DNA from: Putridiphycobacter sp965230485
GTDB lineage: Bacteria; Bacteroidota; Bacteroidia; Flavobacteriales_D; Crocinitomicaceae
Reading direction: 5' to 3'
Length of the DNA stretch: 64,000 nt
NCBI GenBank assembly: GCA_965230485.1
Contig: CBDDLA010000001.1
Span: 1,674,001 to 1,738,000, forward strand
Position 1 is the stretch's first letter. Every line of letters begins with the position of its first letter. Under the pieces are notes generated by a model that had not been told where the DNA came from, did no database searches, and saw nothing but the letters and a program-made list of their open reading frames with translations. A program made the position numbers and the translations under genes. Of the stretch, positions 54,742-63,424 are shown in pieces.

Positions 54742-54749
54742 CAAATATA
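54742..54749 (-). promoter_or_regulatory. -7 box of dnaN
   Basis: TATATTTG on the minus strand fits TAnnTTTG, 41 bp upstream of the dnaN ATG, within the 282-bp dnaN-dnaK divergent region. Confidence 0.5.
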
Positions 54750-54892
54750 ATCCTATTATCTAAGGAGTCCCTCGTCATAAGAATCTATTTTTATTAACAG
54801 TTTTAACTCAAATTGTTCATAAATTATGTCAGTATTATTTGTAAAATATTCCCTAAAACTGACAGAGTATAGCTGTTTTCTAGAGTCTATAT

Positions 54893-54903
54893 GACAAATT
54901 GTC
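54893..54903. promoter_or_regulatory. Short inverted repeat upstream of dnaK
   Basis: GACAAATTGTC is a perfect 5-bp inverted repeat around one base, about 80 bp before the dnaK ATG. It is too short for CIRCE and no CIRCE is seen in the region. It may be an operator for an unknown regulator. Confidence 0.25.
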
Positions 54904-54982
54904 GGACATATTGACTAAAAATTGAATGGCATAATGATTGAGTAGTCCAAAGTGAATTATAAAAAGAATTAATACTAATAAA

Positions 54983-56881
54983 ATGGGTAAAATAATTGGA
55001 ATCGATTTAGGAACAACCAACTCATGCGTTTCAGTAATGGAAGGTAACGAGCCTGTGGTTATTACTAATGCGGAAGGAAAAAGAACAACCCCTTCAATTG
55101 TAGCATTTGTTGAAGGTGGAGAAAGAAAAGTTGGTGATCCAGCAAAAAGACAAGCAATCACCAACCCACACAAAACCATATACTCTATTAAAAGATTTAT
55201 GGGAACTGCTTTTGACAAAGTATCAAAAGAAGTAGGCAGAGTACCATATGAGGTAGTGAAGGGTGACAATAATACACCACGTGTAAAAATTGATGATCGT
55301 TTATATACACCTCAAGAAATTTCAGCAATGGTTTTGCAGAAAATGAAAAAAACGGCCGAAGATTATTTAGGTCAAGATGTGACTGAAGCTGTGATTACAG
55401 TACCGGCATACTTTAATGACGCGCAACGTCAAGCGACTAAAGAAGCGGGAGAAATTGCAGGTTTAGCGGTTAAAAGAATCATTAACGAACCAACAGCAGC
55501 AGCTTTAGCTTATGGACTAGATAAGAAAAATTTAGATCAAAAAATTGCTGTTTTCGATTTCGGTGGTGGTACGCATGATGTATCTATACTTGAACTTGGA
55601 GATGGTGTATTTGAAGTATTGGCAACGGATGGTGATACGCATTTAGGTGGAGACGACGTAGATGATAAAATCATTAACTGGTTAGCTGATGAGTTTAAAA
55701 ATGATGAAGGGATTGACTTAAGAAAAGATCCAATGGCTCTTCAACGTTTAAAAGAAGCAGCTGAAAAAGCAAAAATTGAATTATCGTCTGGAACGGCTAC
55801 TGAAATTAACTTGCCTTATATTATGCCAGTTGATGGTATTCCAAAACACTTGGTAAGATCGTTGAGTAGAGCAAAATTTGAGCAATTAATTGATGATTTG
55901 GTAAAAAGAACCATTGAACCATGTAAATCCGCTTTAAAAAGTGCGGGACTTTCAACTAGTGATATTGATGAAATCATCTTAGTGGGTGGATCAACTAGAA
56001 TCCCTGCGATTCAAGAAGCTGTAAAAGCATTTTTTGGTAAAGAACCTTCAAAAGGTGTAAACCCTGACGAAGTAGTTGCAATAGGGGCCGCTATTCAAGG
56101 TGGTGTATTAACTGGTGAAGTAAAAGATGTATTATTATTGGATGTAACGCCGTTATCATTAGGTATTGAAACTATGGGTGGTGTGATGACGAAATTAATT
56201 GAGTCAAACACAACCATTCCTACCAAAAAATCAGAAACGTTCTCTACAGCTTCTGATAACCAACCAGCAGTTGACATTCATGTGTTACAAGGTGAAAGAC
56301 CAATGGCTGCAGACAATAAAACTTTAGGAAGATTTCAGTTAGCTGATATTCCACCAGCACCAAGAGGAACACCTCAAATTGAAGTAACTTTTGATATTGA
56401 TGCAAACGGAATTATGAGTATTTCTGCAAAAGATAAAGCAACGGGTAAAGAACAGTCAATTAAAATTGAAGCGTCTTCTGGCCTATCTGATGAAGAAATT
56501 GCAAAAATGAAAGCTGAAGCTGAAGCAAATGCGGATTCTGATAACAAGAAAAAAGAAGAAGCAGATAAAATAAATGGCGCTGATGCCTTAATCTTCCAAA
56601 CTGAAAAACAGTTGAAAGAATACGGTGATAAAATTCCAGCTGATAAGAAAGAGCCAATTGAAAGCGCACTAGCAGAATTAAAAACTGCACATGCTGCTAA
56701 AGATTTTGCTTCTATCGATACAGCCATGGAAAAACTGAATACAGTATTCCAAGCAGCCTCTCAAGAAATGTATGCACAAGAAGGTGCTGCTGGAGCAGAA
56801 GGAGCTACTGGAAGTACAGAAGAAACTACGGCTGATGCAGAAGCTGAAGATGTAGACTTTGAAGAAGTAGAAGAAAAATAA
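54983..56881 (+). CDS. dnaK: Chaperone DnaK (Hsp70)
   Basis: 632 residues. ATPase domain with IGIDLGTTNSCVSVMEG, FDFGGGTHDVSILE and ILVGGSTRIPAIQEAV; substrate-binding domain after the DVTPLSLGIET linker; acidic C-terminus ending in EDVDFEEVEEK. FDFGGGTHDVS has His where most DnaK have Phe. It works with J proteins, one of which is encoded at 44.3-45.1 kb. Single gene with a terminator 24 bp after the stop; no dnaJ or grpE beside it. Confidence 0.98.
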   Translation: MGKIIGIDLGTTNSCVSVMEGNEPVVITNAEGKRTTPSIVAFVEGGERKVGDPAKRQAITNPHKTIYSIKRFMGTAFDKVSKEVGRVPYEVVKGDNNTPRVKIDDRLYTPQEISAMVLQKMKKTAEDYLGQDVTEAVITVPAYFNDAQRQATKEAGEIAGLAVKRIINEPTAAALAYGLDKKNLDQKIAVFDFGGGTHDVSILELGDGVFEVLATDGDTHLGGDDVDDKIINWLADEFKNDEGIDLRKDPMALQRLKEAAEKAKIELSSGTATEINLPYIMPVDGIPKHLVRSLSRAKFEQLIDDLVKRTIEPCKSALKSAGLSTSDIDEIILVGGSTRIPAIQEAVKAFFGKEPSKGVNPDEVVAIGAAIQGGVLTGEVKDVLLLDVTPLSLGIETMGGVMTKLIESNTTIPTKKSETFSTASDNQPAVDIHVLQGERPMAADNKTLGRFQLADIPPAPRGTPQIEVTFDIDANGIMSISAKDKATGKEQSIKIEASSGLSDEEIAKMKAEAEANADSDNKKKEEADKINGADALIFQTEKQLKEYGDKIPADKKEPIESALAELKTAHAAKDFASIDTAMEKLNTVFQAASQEMYAQEGAAGAEGATGSTEETTADAEAEDVDFEEVEEK

Positions 56882-56904
56882 TAAGGATTCGATTCTTTAT
56901 AATT

Positions 56905-56939
56905 CAAAAAAGGCGGTCATTCATTTGATCGCCTTTTTT
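56905..56939 (+). terminator. Terminator after dnaK
   Basis: AAAAAAGGCGGTCA pairs with TGATCGCCTTTTTT (one G-T pair), ending in T6. Confidence 0.85.
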
Positions 56940-57001
56940 GATTACAATTTTTTAAATCTCGCCAACAATTATTAATCCCGATTGGAAAGAAATGGTTTTG
57001 C

Positions 57002-60000
57002 TTAAATATTGTTTAAATCAACTTTACGCATAGTACCAAACCATTTAAGAATCTTTTCTCCAACATCAGGAACCTCAATATGAATAATGTATACTCCACT
57101 AGAAATTGGAATACCTTGTGTATTGGTTAAATCCCATTCAACTGATGTAATTGGATCATCTTTTATAAACTGACGAATTAACGATCCCTGCATATTGAAG
57201 ATCTTGATATTACAAACCTCCGGTACATTTGTAATCTTGATTCTATTGTCTAATCGACCACTTTCATATTCGCTGTAAGCATAATACGGATTTGGAACAA
57301 CATTAATATTATCCAATCTAGAGGACAATTCCTCAGAAACACCAACACGAGCACTTTGCTCTTCTGTAATGGTAAATTCGTATTTTGGATAACCTTTATT
57401 GCCTGCTTCTGTATCTTCACGAACAGCATAAGGTCTATTTACCCTCACTTTTATGGTTACATCTGTGGCTAATAAGTCTTGAAATTCAATTTGAAGCGGC
57501 GCTGCAATAAAAGTACAAGCATCAAATACCGATTTGTGACCAGCATTACTTGTTAAAGATAATTGTTCTCTGATGTATGCACCCTCGTCATAAACTGGCA
57601 TCTCTTCTTCATTACCGAAAACATAAATATAATGAGACCCTCCCAACAATGGTTGGTTATTATCACTGAATACATTCGTGCCTGGGTTCCAAATCATATC
57701 GTCACCATTTTCTCCTGGTAACCATGAGTTTTCACCAAAAGCCATGTTCAATCGCTTACCTGTTGTAACATCAATGGCATAACCTGGGAACCATCCCATA
57801 CCTTTATCATCAGCATTAGCAACAGGAACACCATCCTTGTCTACCGAAGTTTGATCTCTTAACTCTAATACTTGAGCGTCTCCAACTGTTTGACCATTGT
57901 TATTATTCATCTCAAGAACAACACATTTTGTCCACTTGGTTTGATCAGACGTGATGATAATATCTAAATCATGAACTTTAGCCATTGAGTAATTATTGAA
58001 CGTAGAGTTACTGATTTTATAATAGCCCTCATTTTGAGGCCAAGCTGTTTGAGGATCATCTCCTGGACTACCCATTGGCATTCCGAATGATTCATAACCA
58101 ACATACTTAAACGGTGCTATTGTTCCTCCTAATAGAGATTCCCAATCCTGTCTTGTATCACTCAAATCTCTATCGTAATAATTACATGGATTAAAAATCC
58201 ATAATTCAGGATCACATGATGGGTCATCATCATCAGGCGCCGTATTAGAACCTGCTCGAATCCAGTTATTAGGGAAATTGGCATCACTATCTTCAATACC
58301 TCCCAACCAAATTTTAGATGAATCTGCAAAAGAGATAGAGCTCGTAATTGGTGTGGTGGTAAAAGACCCTGAGAAGTTTCCTCCACCGTAAGCAATTTGT
58401 TGAAGTGAAACAGAAAGACCCCACTCTGGGAATAACTGTTCATTACCCACATTAATGTCATAATTTGATTCAATAGTATCTTTAACACCATTATAATCTC
58501 TAATCAACACCCAATTGGCAGTATCTCTCACAGCTCCTCTGGCAATTCCAGCATCTTTTTCAACAACAAGACTGTAGTTTCCAGGTTTTAAATTTAATGG
58601 GTCAATAACCTTGACGTCAACAGGACCTCCACCACTTTCATAAACTGGTCGATTCATAATTCCATTATCAAGAATAGTTTGAATACTCTCTGGTGTTAAC
58701 TCTAAAATATTACCGCCATTTCCAACACCTTCTACTTGCGTAATTCTTGGCTGAAAACCATAACTTGTACCAAAGGCTGTACCAGCACCTTCAACAGAAG
58801 GGTTATGAGGCACACCAACAACTGTTTCAATCTCACCAAAAGAAACGGATTGACGTGAAACTAAATATGGTGTTTTTTGACCATCTAAACCATCAACAGT
58901 GTTCGGATCATATTCTTTATATTGATTGTAAGCGTAAGCGACAGCTATATAATAGTATTTCTTATGGTTCACTAATGCTCTATCGCCAGTAGCAAATAAA
59001 TCCTCTGTAATTAAAAATGAATGTCTAATTCCTTCATCTTCTCCATTAACCATAACACTTGGTATTGAAATACCATCTTCTTCGTTGAACTCGTAATTAA
59101 CCAATTTAGAAACATCATTATCAATATCACACTGAGCAACCAGTCTGGCTTTAGTCACATCTCGGATATCTGAAATAGACGCCTCGGCATCTACCATCTG
59201 AAAGATTTGATACCCTTCAAATCTATAGAATCTATCATTCAGATTGCCTTCATTATCAACTCTTGGGATATTGATTTCATCTTCTCTAATGTAGGTCTCA
59301 GTAAATGGGTGAGACCCGTCTAATAATAAAACCAATTCGTTCTCAAGCTCCTGAATAGTTAATACTGGCGCAAGTGGTGGTTCTAATATTTGGAAACAGG
59401 CATCAAATAAACTTTGAGCCTTGGTGTCTGCTACTTTCATAGCATTAACAGACGCTAATAAACCACCGCTAAAACTTCTGCCATAAACAACGCCTACCGT
59501 TAAGTTATTGAGCGCTCCAGGCTTTAGAGTAAAAGGGCCAGCAACCTGGACAAATCGTCTATCTCCTGGTGATTCACTTTCCGACCATTCAACGCCAGCA
59601 GAAACATCTGCACCTTGTCCGGCACCTGCGGTACTCCACCCTGCAGGATCAGAATCACCTGGGAACATGTAATTTGCAGGAACTGTTCCTATAAGCCCAT
59701 CTTCTCCGAAGGTATGTGCATTTCCTGAAGTTCCCCATTCTCCCCTCATGTAACCATAATACTCCGCAGCAGTGTTTGGGTCACCCTGTACAGCGCCACC
59801 TTGCGCTGTAAAATATATATACCTTCTCATCCCCATTCTCTCGTTATCAGGAATCGTATCTCCGTAACCAATCCCTAAACCTTCGTACGGAATACCCAAA
59901 TATTGATATGCCTCTAAAGCACCCTGTGGTGTAGGTTCGGTTAAAGGATTATCGCCAGGAGGTAAACCAGGATAATTGATAAAAGAGGCATCCGCATCTT

Positions 60001-61162
60001 GGTAAGGTCCCTCAAAAAAGTCTACACCAACTGCAGGAGGGTTTAGACCAAAAGTTTGTGCGCCATTTGAAACGTCATCATTTAAATCTCCATTATAACA
60101 AAAACCTAACCCTCTTGACACATCACAACCAACATAATCATCAGTAAAACCTCCAATATCAGAATCTACATACTGCGCAAAATAAGTATTGTTCAATTCT
60201 TGAGTACCCCTATTAATCATTTCATAGTTATAGAAAGTCATGTCATTCACCTCATCATTGGTGGCGAATGAAAATGCTTGCGCTCTTACTTCCATTCCAA
60301 TCGGATCTCCGCCAGAGGCCTGATGAATATTTCCTTTATCATTAAATACCCACCAATTAGTCTGGTCACCAAATAACGTAACCCTCCTATCCGCTCTACA
60401 ATCAACTTCACCATTTATGTCATACCATGGATAATCACCATCTGTAATAGGATCGTACCGCCCATTTGCACCATCTGGCGCATCTGGATTATCATAAAAA
60501 GGAGCCAAATAATAATCTTGACCTAAAGACACATCTCCATGTGCAGGCCAATCAAGAATCTTTTTAAGATCATCAGGGTTTAATGCTTCAATCTCTTCAC
60601 ATTCCGAAGGCTTGGTAATACCATTGGTACATCTCCACCAATTAATGAACTCTTGAACGGTTCCCTTCTCAATGGTAAAGAACTTATCGTACTTATTACA
60701 TTCTTCAGGAATAATTTCTGCATCCCCATAGGCTCTAATAATATTGGAAGCGGCGCTTTGAGGTATTGAAGGATCATAATTTCCTGGTGATCCTCCAAAA
60801 GTCGATAATGGTCCTGCCCAAAAGTCGGGTCCCGTATTTATAACCCTTTGCGCTGCTAATTTAAGCTGACCATTTACATCTGTTCCTCCCATCCAAAGCG
60901 ATCCGGCGAAAATAACATCAGGACCAGACCCATCACTTGTTTTCGGCACTTCATAGGCTGCTCTCACTGCCGACCGTTCTGTCCAAAGGATCCCTCCTGT
61001 CTCTATCCTTGCCCTTACATTATTAAATTGTAGTATTAATGCACTATTTGAAACTGTACAACCTGCTGCTCTTGCATCCAATCCTACTTTTTTATTATCG
61101 TTTGGCCCACTAAAAGAGAGCCCTAATAAACCAGCGAATAATATTGTACTTACTTTTTTCAT
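57002..61162 (-). CDS. Very large secreted protein with C-terminal FlgD/T9SS-like domain
   Basis: 1,386 residues. Signal peptide (STILFAGLLGLSFSGP). A long N-terminal half contains ARIETGGILWTERSAVRAAY and DVIFAGSLWMGG motifs that recur in a Bacteroidota family of large exported proteins of unknown function. The body is rich in Gly, Asn and Asp with calcium-binding-like stretches. The C-terminal part (NINVVPNPYYAYSEYESG...FNMQGSLIRQFIK...SSGVYIIHIEV) is a FlgD-like or type A sorting domain, so T9SS export is likely. It could be a surface or adhesion protein; no enzyme motif was seen. Single gene convergent with dnaK. Confidence 0.8.
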   Translation of the reverse strand: MKKVSTILFAGLLGLSFSGPNDNKKVGLDARAAGCTVSNSALILQFNNVRARIETGGILWTERSAVRAAYEVPKTSDGSGPDVIFAGSLWMGGTDVNGQLKLAAQRVINTGPDFWAGPLSTFGGSPGNYDPSIPQSAASNIIRAYGDAEIIPEECNKYDKFFTIEKGTVQEFINWWRCTNGITKPSECEEIEALNPDDLKKILDWPAHGDVSLGQDYYLAPFYDNPDAPDGANGRYDPITDGDYPWYDINGEVDCRADRRVTLFGDQTNWWVFNDKGNIHQASGGDPIGMEVRAQAFSFATNDEVNDMTFYNYEMINRGTQELNNTYFAQYVDSDIGGFTDDYVGCDVSRGLGFCYNGDLNDDVSNGAQTFGLNPPAVGVDFFEGPYQDADASFINYPGLPPGDNPLTEPTPQGALEAYQYLGIPYEGLGIGYGDTIPDNERMGMRRYIYFTAQGGAVQGDPNTAAEYYGYMRGEWGTSGNAHTFGEDGLIGTVPANYMFPGDSDPAGWSTAGAGQGADVSAGVEWSESESPGDRRFVQVAGPFTLKPGALNNLTVGVVYGRSFSGGLLASVNAMKVADTKAQSLFDACFQILEPPLAPVLTIQELENELVLLLDGSHPFTETYIREDEINIPRVDNEGNLNDRFYRFEGYQIFQMVDAEASISDIRDVTKARLVAQCDIDNDVSKLVNYEFNEEDGISIPSVMVNGEDEGIRHSFLITEDLFATGDRALVNHKKYYYIAVAYAYNQYKEYDPNTVDGLDGQKTPYLVSRQSVSFGEIETVVGVPHNPSVEGAGTAFGTSYGFQPRITQVEGVGNGGNILELTPESIQTILDNGIMNRPVYESGGGPVDVKVIDPLNLKPGNYSLVVEKDAGIARGAVRDTANWVLIRDYNGVKDTIESNYDINVGNEQLFPEWGLSVSLQQIAYGGGNFSGSFTTTPITSSISFADSSKIWLGGIEDSDANFPNNWIRAGSNTAPDDDDPSCDPELWIFNPCNYYDRDLSDTRQDWESLLGGTIAPFKYVGYESFGMPMGSPGDDPQTAWPQNEGYYKISNSTFNNYSMAKVHDLDIIITSDQTKWTKCVVLEMNNNNGQTVGDAQVLELRDQTSVDKDGVPVANADDKGMGWFPGYAIDVTTGKRLNMAFGENSWLPGENGDDMIWNPGTNVFSDNNQPLLGGSHYIYVFGNEEEMPVYDEGAYIREQLSLTSNAGHKSVFDACTFIAAPLQIEFQDLLATDVTIKVRVNRPYAVREDTEAGNKGYPKYEFTITEEQSARVGVSEELSSRLDNINVVPNPYYAYSEYESGRLDNRIKITNVPEVCNIKIFNMQGSLIRQFIKDDPITSVEWDLTNTQGIPISSGVYIIHIEVPDVGEKILKWFGTMRKVDLNNI

Positions 61163-61373
61163 TCGATTATTAATTATCTGTTTGCTATTAACATTATGAT
61201 TCCATCAAAAATCTTATTGGGGTCATAATTAAATCCAACACTAATCTAGCAATTAACGCGAAAACAAAACACGGTAAAAAAAATTGATTTTGACGTTTTT
61301 ATACAACTCTAACTCATGTTAATTTGCCTTAAAAGTACAACAGACAGCCATAATAAAGAAATAAATATTTGTT

Positions 61374-61844
61374 CTAGAAATTATAATACATCCCTACCTC
61401 TGAGTTAAAAATAGTATGTCTATTTATTTTTGAGACATTGAGTGTATTGTAACCACCTTGACATACTAGTTCTAAAACTTGATTGATTTTTGTTTTAAAG
61501 CCTAAACCTATCCCTAAGTTTATGTGTTCTTTTTTAAGTCCTAAACGAGTCTGGATGCGCTGAACCCCTGAATAGGTATATACTTTTCCAAAATCAGACT
61601 CGTTAATTACTACCTGACCGCTTACACCCAAACTACTAAACACTTTAAACTCACTAGAAAAAAGCGGTAAGCTAGAGACCTGTATCGACATCCTATTAAA
61701 GCACTTTGAAACAGTAAAGCCATTTTTTGAGTATGACGCATTAAACAAGCCAATCTGGTAATCACTTTCAGTAACGGATTGTTTCTGTGAAAACGAATGA
61801 GTAAAAGTCAATACGAAAGCCAATATTAATATAATATTTTTCAT
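61374..61844 (-). CDS. Small outer-membrane barrel-like protein, function unknown
   Basis: 156 residues from the ATG at 61844 (an ATG at 61853 adds three residues). Signal peptide (IILILAFVLTFTHSFSQ), then alternating strand patterns (GLFNASYSKNGFTVSKCF..., INLGIGLGFKTKI, LELVCQGGYNTLNV) and a terminal MYYNF, as in small outer-membrane barrels. Own -7 box at 61864-61871. No function can be named. Confidence 0.65.
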   Translation of the reverse strand: MKNIILILAFVLTFTHSFSQKQSVTESDYQIGLFNASYSKNGFTVSKCFNRMSIQVSSLPLFSSEFKVFSSLGVSGQVVINESDFGKVYTYSGVQRIQTRLGLKKEHINLGIGLGFKTKINQVLELVCQGGYNTLNVSKINRHTIFNSEVGMYYNF

Positions 61845-61863
61845 AATCGTCATTTATTATATA

Positions 61864-61871
61864 CAAATCTA
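61864..61871 (-). promoter_or_regulatory. -7 box of the small barrel gene
   Basis: TAGATTTG on the minus strand fits TAnnTTTG, 20 bp before the ATG. Confidence 0.45.
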
Positions 61872-61936
61872 CATTGATACCTTAGGCGATAATAATTGAA
61901 TTTTACAATAGGAACTTTGTTTTGCGTTATTCGCAA

Positions 61937-61967
61937 AAGCGCCCAAACAGCTATTATTTGGGCGCTT
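61937..61967 (-). terminator. Terminator after the CsgG-like gene
   Basis: AAGCGCCCAAA (61937-61947) pairs perfectly with TTTGGGCGCTT (61957-61967), 9-nt loop; 33 bp after the stop of the 62.0-63.2 kb gene. The T run is short. Confidence 0.7.
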
Positions 61968-61999
61968 AATGCTAGCATTTTACAAACGATTAGCTAACA

Positions 62000-63247
62000 T
62001 CAGTCAAAAGGATCGTATTCAGTATTAATCTTAGTCTTATCAGTAATAACGTTAAAACCTACTGATAAGCCAGTCAATCCGCCTCCTTTTGATGAAGAAT
62101 AAAAAATATTAACTGGTATATTCAATGCTCCAGCTTGAAATGTTCGGCCAAAAGCGAATAAAAATGTGGTATTAATTTTAAAATCACCCCTGTTATCCAG
62201 ATGCTCTTTATAAGTATAATGCCCTGGGTCATTTACACCCCTCTCTACCGCTATCCCATCAGCTGATGGATTTGTGAAATTGCCATTAGCATCATAGTAG
62301 GTTGAATCTGACGAATTCTTATAATTATCTGTAGCATAATTCGCCCAATCATTCCTTGAGAAATAGGCATTTTCTCCTTTTCCAAACAAATTATCTTTAT
62401 CAAAGAATCCTTGGGATACTTTTTTAAGACCAAAACCAGGTCCAAATGCAAATTCCCAACCGCCTTTACCAAACCTGAACCCATTTAATAAGGTAATGGA
62501 TGGAATAAACTGACCTTGCTCAAGGCCTGATACATTAAAGATTCCTTCTACTAAAGCCGAAAAATTCTCTGTCCCTACATACTGTTTTTCTACCTGATAA
62601 CCAATCATACTGACCCCAGGAAAAATATCTAATCCACCTTGACTTACCGGACGCGTTGCAAATTCATTAAAATCACCAATCATAGCTGCATAACCAATTC
62701 TTGGTCCTGAATTATTGACTTTCCCAACATTGTTAGAGGTAATTAACTCATTATTGAACTTCAATCGGTCTGATAATGTTTTATCTACCTCAATTGAATT
62801 CATTTCTTTCAATAGAATTTCAACCATTCTTTGTATTTCCTGTTCCTGATTATCAAATTCTCTTACCATAGACTTATAAAGTGTTTCCGTTTTGATATCA
62901 ATCCATTTTAAAGAAATAGCGATTTTATTCCCTAATCCATTAAAACTTCCTGAAATAATATAATCTACATTAAGTCTTTTTCCCATGCTTGATAAGCAGG
63001 AAATACCATAACATTGTTTTAAGTATAAAGAGTCGCTTTGGATAACCTCCGCCATATCAAATTCATCATATACCGAAAATTTTTCCAGTTTAATTAATTC
63101 TAACTGGATGAGTTTTGCCGCCAAGGTTGGTGTTAAAGACAAGCCTTCAACGTTAGGATTAGCCACTGCAATAGTTGGTTTCGAATTAGATTGTGTATAA
63201 GCACACAATCCTGTAACAAGCATTAAGATTAAAATTAAATTTTTCAT
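62000..63247 (-). CDS. Exported protein with CsgG/TolB-like N-terminal domain and barrel-like C-terminal part
   Basis: 415 residues from the ATG at 63247, which begins a signal peptide (LILILMLVTGLCAYTQ); the -7 box at 63272-63279 supports it over the upstream ATG at 63316. The N-terminal half (IAVANPNVEGLSLTPTLAAKLIQLELIKLEKFSVYDE..., VDYIISGSFNGLGNKIAISLKWIDIKTE) resembles the CsgG/TolB-N fold of periplasmic and outer-membrane proteins. The C-terminal half has repeated aromatic-ending strands and looks like an outer-membrane barrel. No lipobox is seen. Such proteins may bind the periplasmic side of an export channel; the function here is unknown. Confidence 0.6.
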   Translation of the reverse strand: MKNLILILMLVTGLCAYTQSNSKPTIAVANPNVEGLSLTPTLAAKLIQLELIKLEKFSVYDEFDMAEVIQSDSLYLKQCYGISCLSSMGKRLNVDYIISGSFNGLGNKIAISLKWIDIKTETLYKSMVREFDNQEQEIQRMVEILLKEMNSIEVDKTLSDRLKFNNELITSNNVGKVNNSGPRIGYAAMIGDFNEFATRPVSQGGLDIFPGVSMIGYQVEKQYVGTENFSALVEGIFNVSGLEQGQFIPSITLLNGFRFGKGGWEFAFGPGFGLKKVSQGFFDKDNLFGKGENAYFSRNDWANYATDNYKNSSDSTYYDANGNFTNPSADGIAVERGVNDPGHYTYKEHLDNRGDFKINTTFLFAFGRTFQAGALNIPVNIFYSSSKGGGLTGLSVGFNVITDKTKINTEYDPFD

Positions 63248-63271
63248 ATCTACATTTTTTATTTGTTGATA

Positions 63272-63279
63272 CAAAATTA
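63272..63279 (-). promoter_or_regulatory. -7 box of the CsgG-like gene
   Basis: TAATTTTG on the minus strand fits TAnnTTTG, 24 bp before the ATG at 63247; it lies inside the longer reading and so decides the start. Confidence 0.5.
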
Positions 63280-63391
63280 CGGGGGTAGTCTCCTTTTTTA
63301 TAATTGAATTCTGCAACGGATTTCAGGATTTGCGGAAAATGCAAAAAAAGAAATACACTCATATTTAAACCAACCCGTATTAAATTATGTC

Positions 63392-63399
63392 TATATTTG
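63392..63399 (+). promoter_or_regulatory. -7 box of the FG-GAP gene
   Basis: TATATTTG fits TAnnTTTG, 25 bp before the ATG at 63425; divergent from the CsgG-like gene. Confidence 0.5.
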
Positions 63400-63424
63400 T
63401 GCTCACAACAATAATTGGCTGAAT

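Noticed and set aside
54927..54941. Sigma-54-like promoter (TGGCA, six bases, TTGA) upstream of dnaK
   Set aside because: The -12 element lacks the essential GC, and no sigma-54 activator site is seen; too weak to call.
54701..54982. Replication origin near dnaN
   Set aside because: No dnaA neighbour, no cluster of DnaA boxes; dnaN position alone is not enough.
54880..55269. Minus-strand reading frame over the 5' end of dnaK
   Set aside because: Antisense shadow of a conserved gene with no signal, motif or ribosome site.
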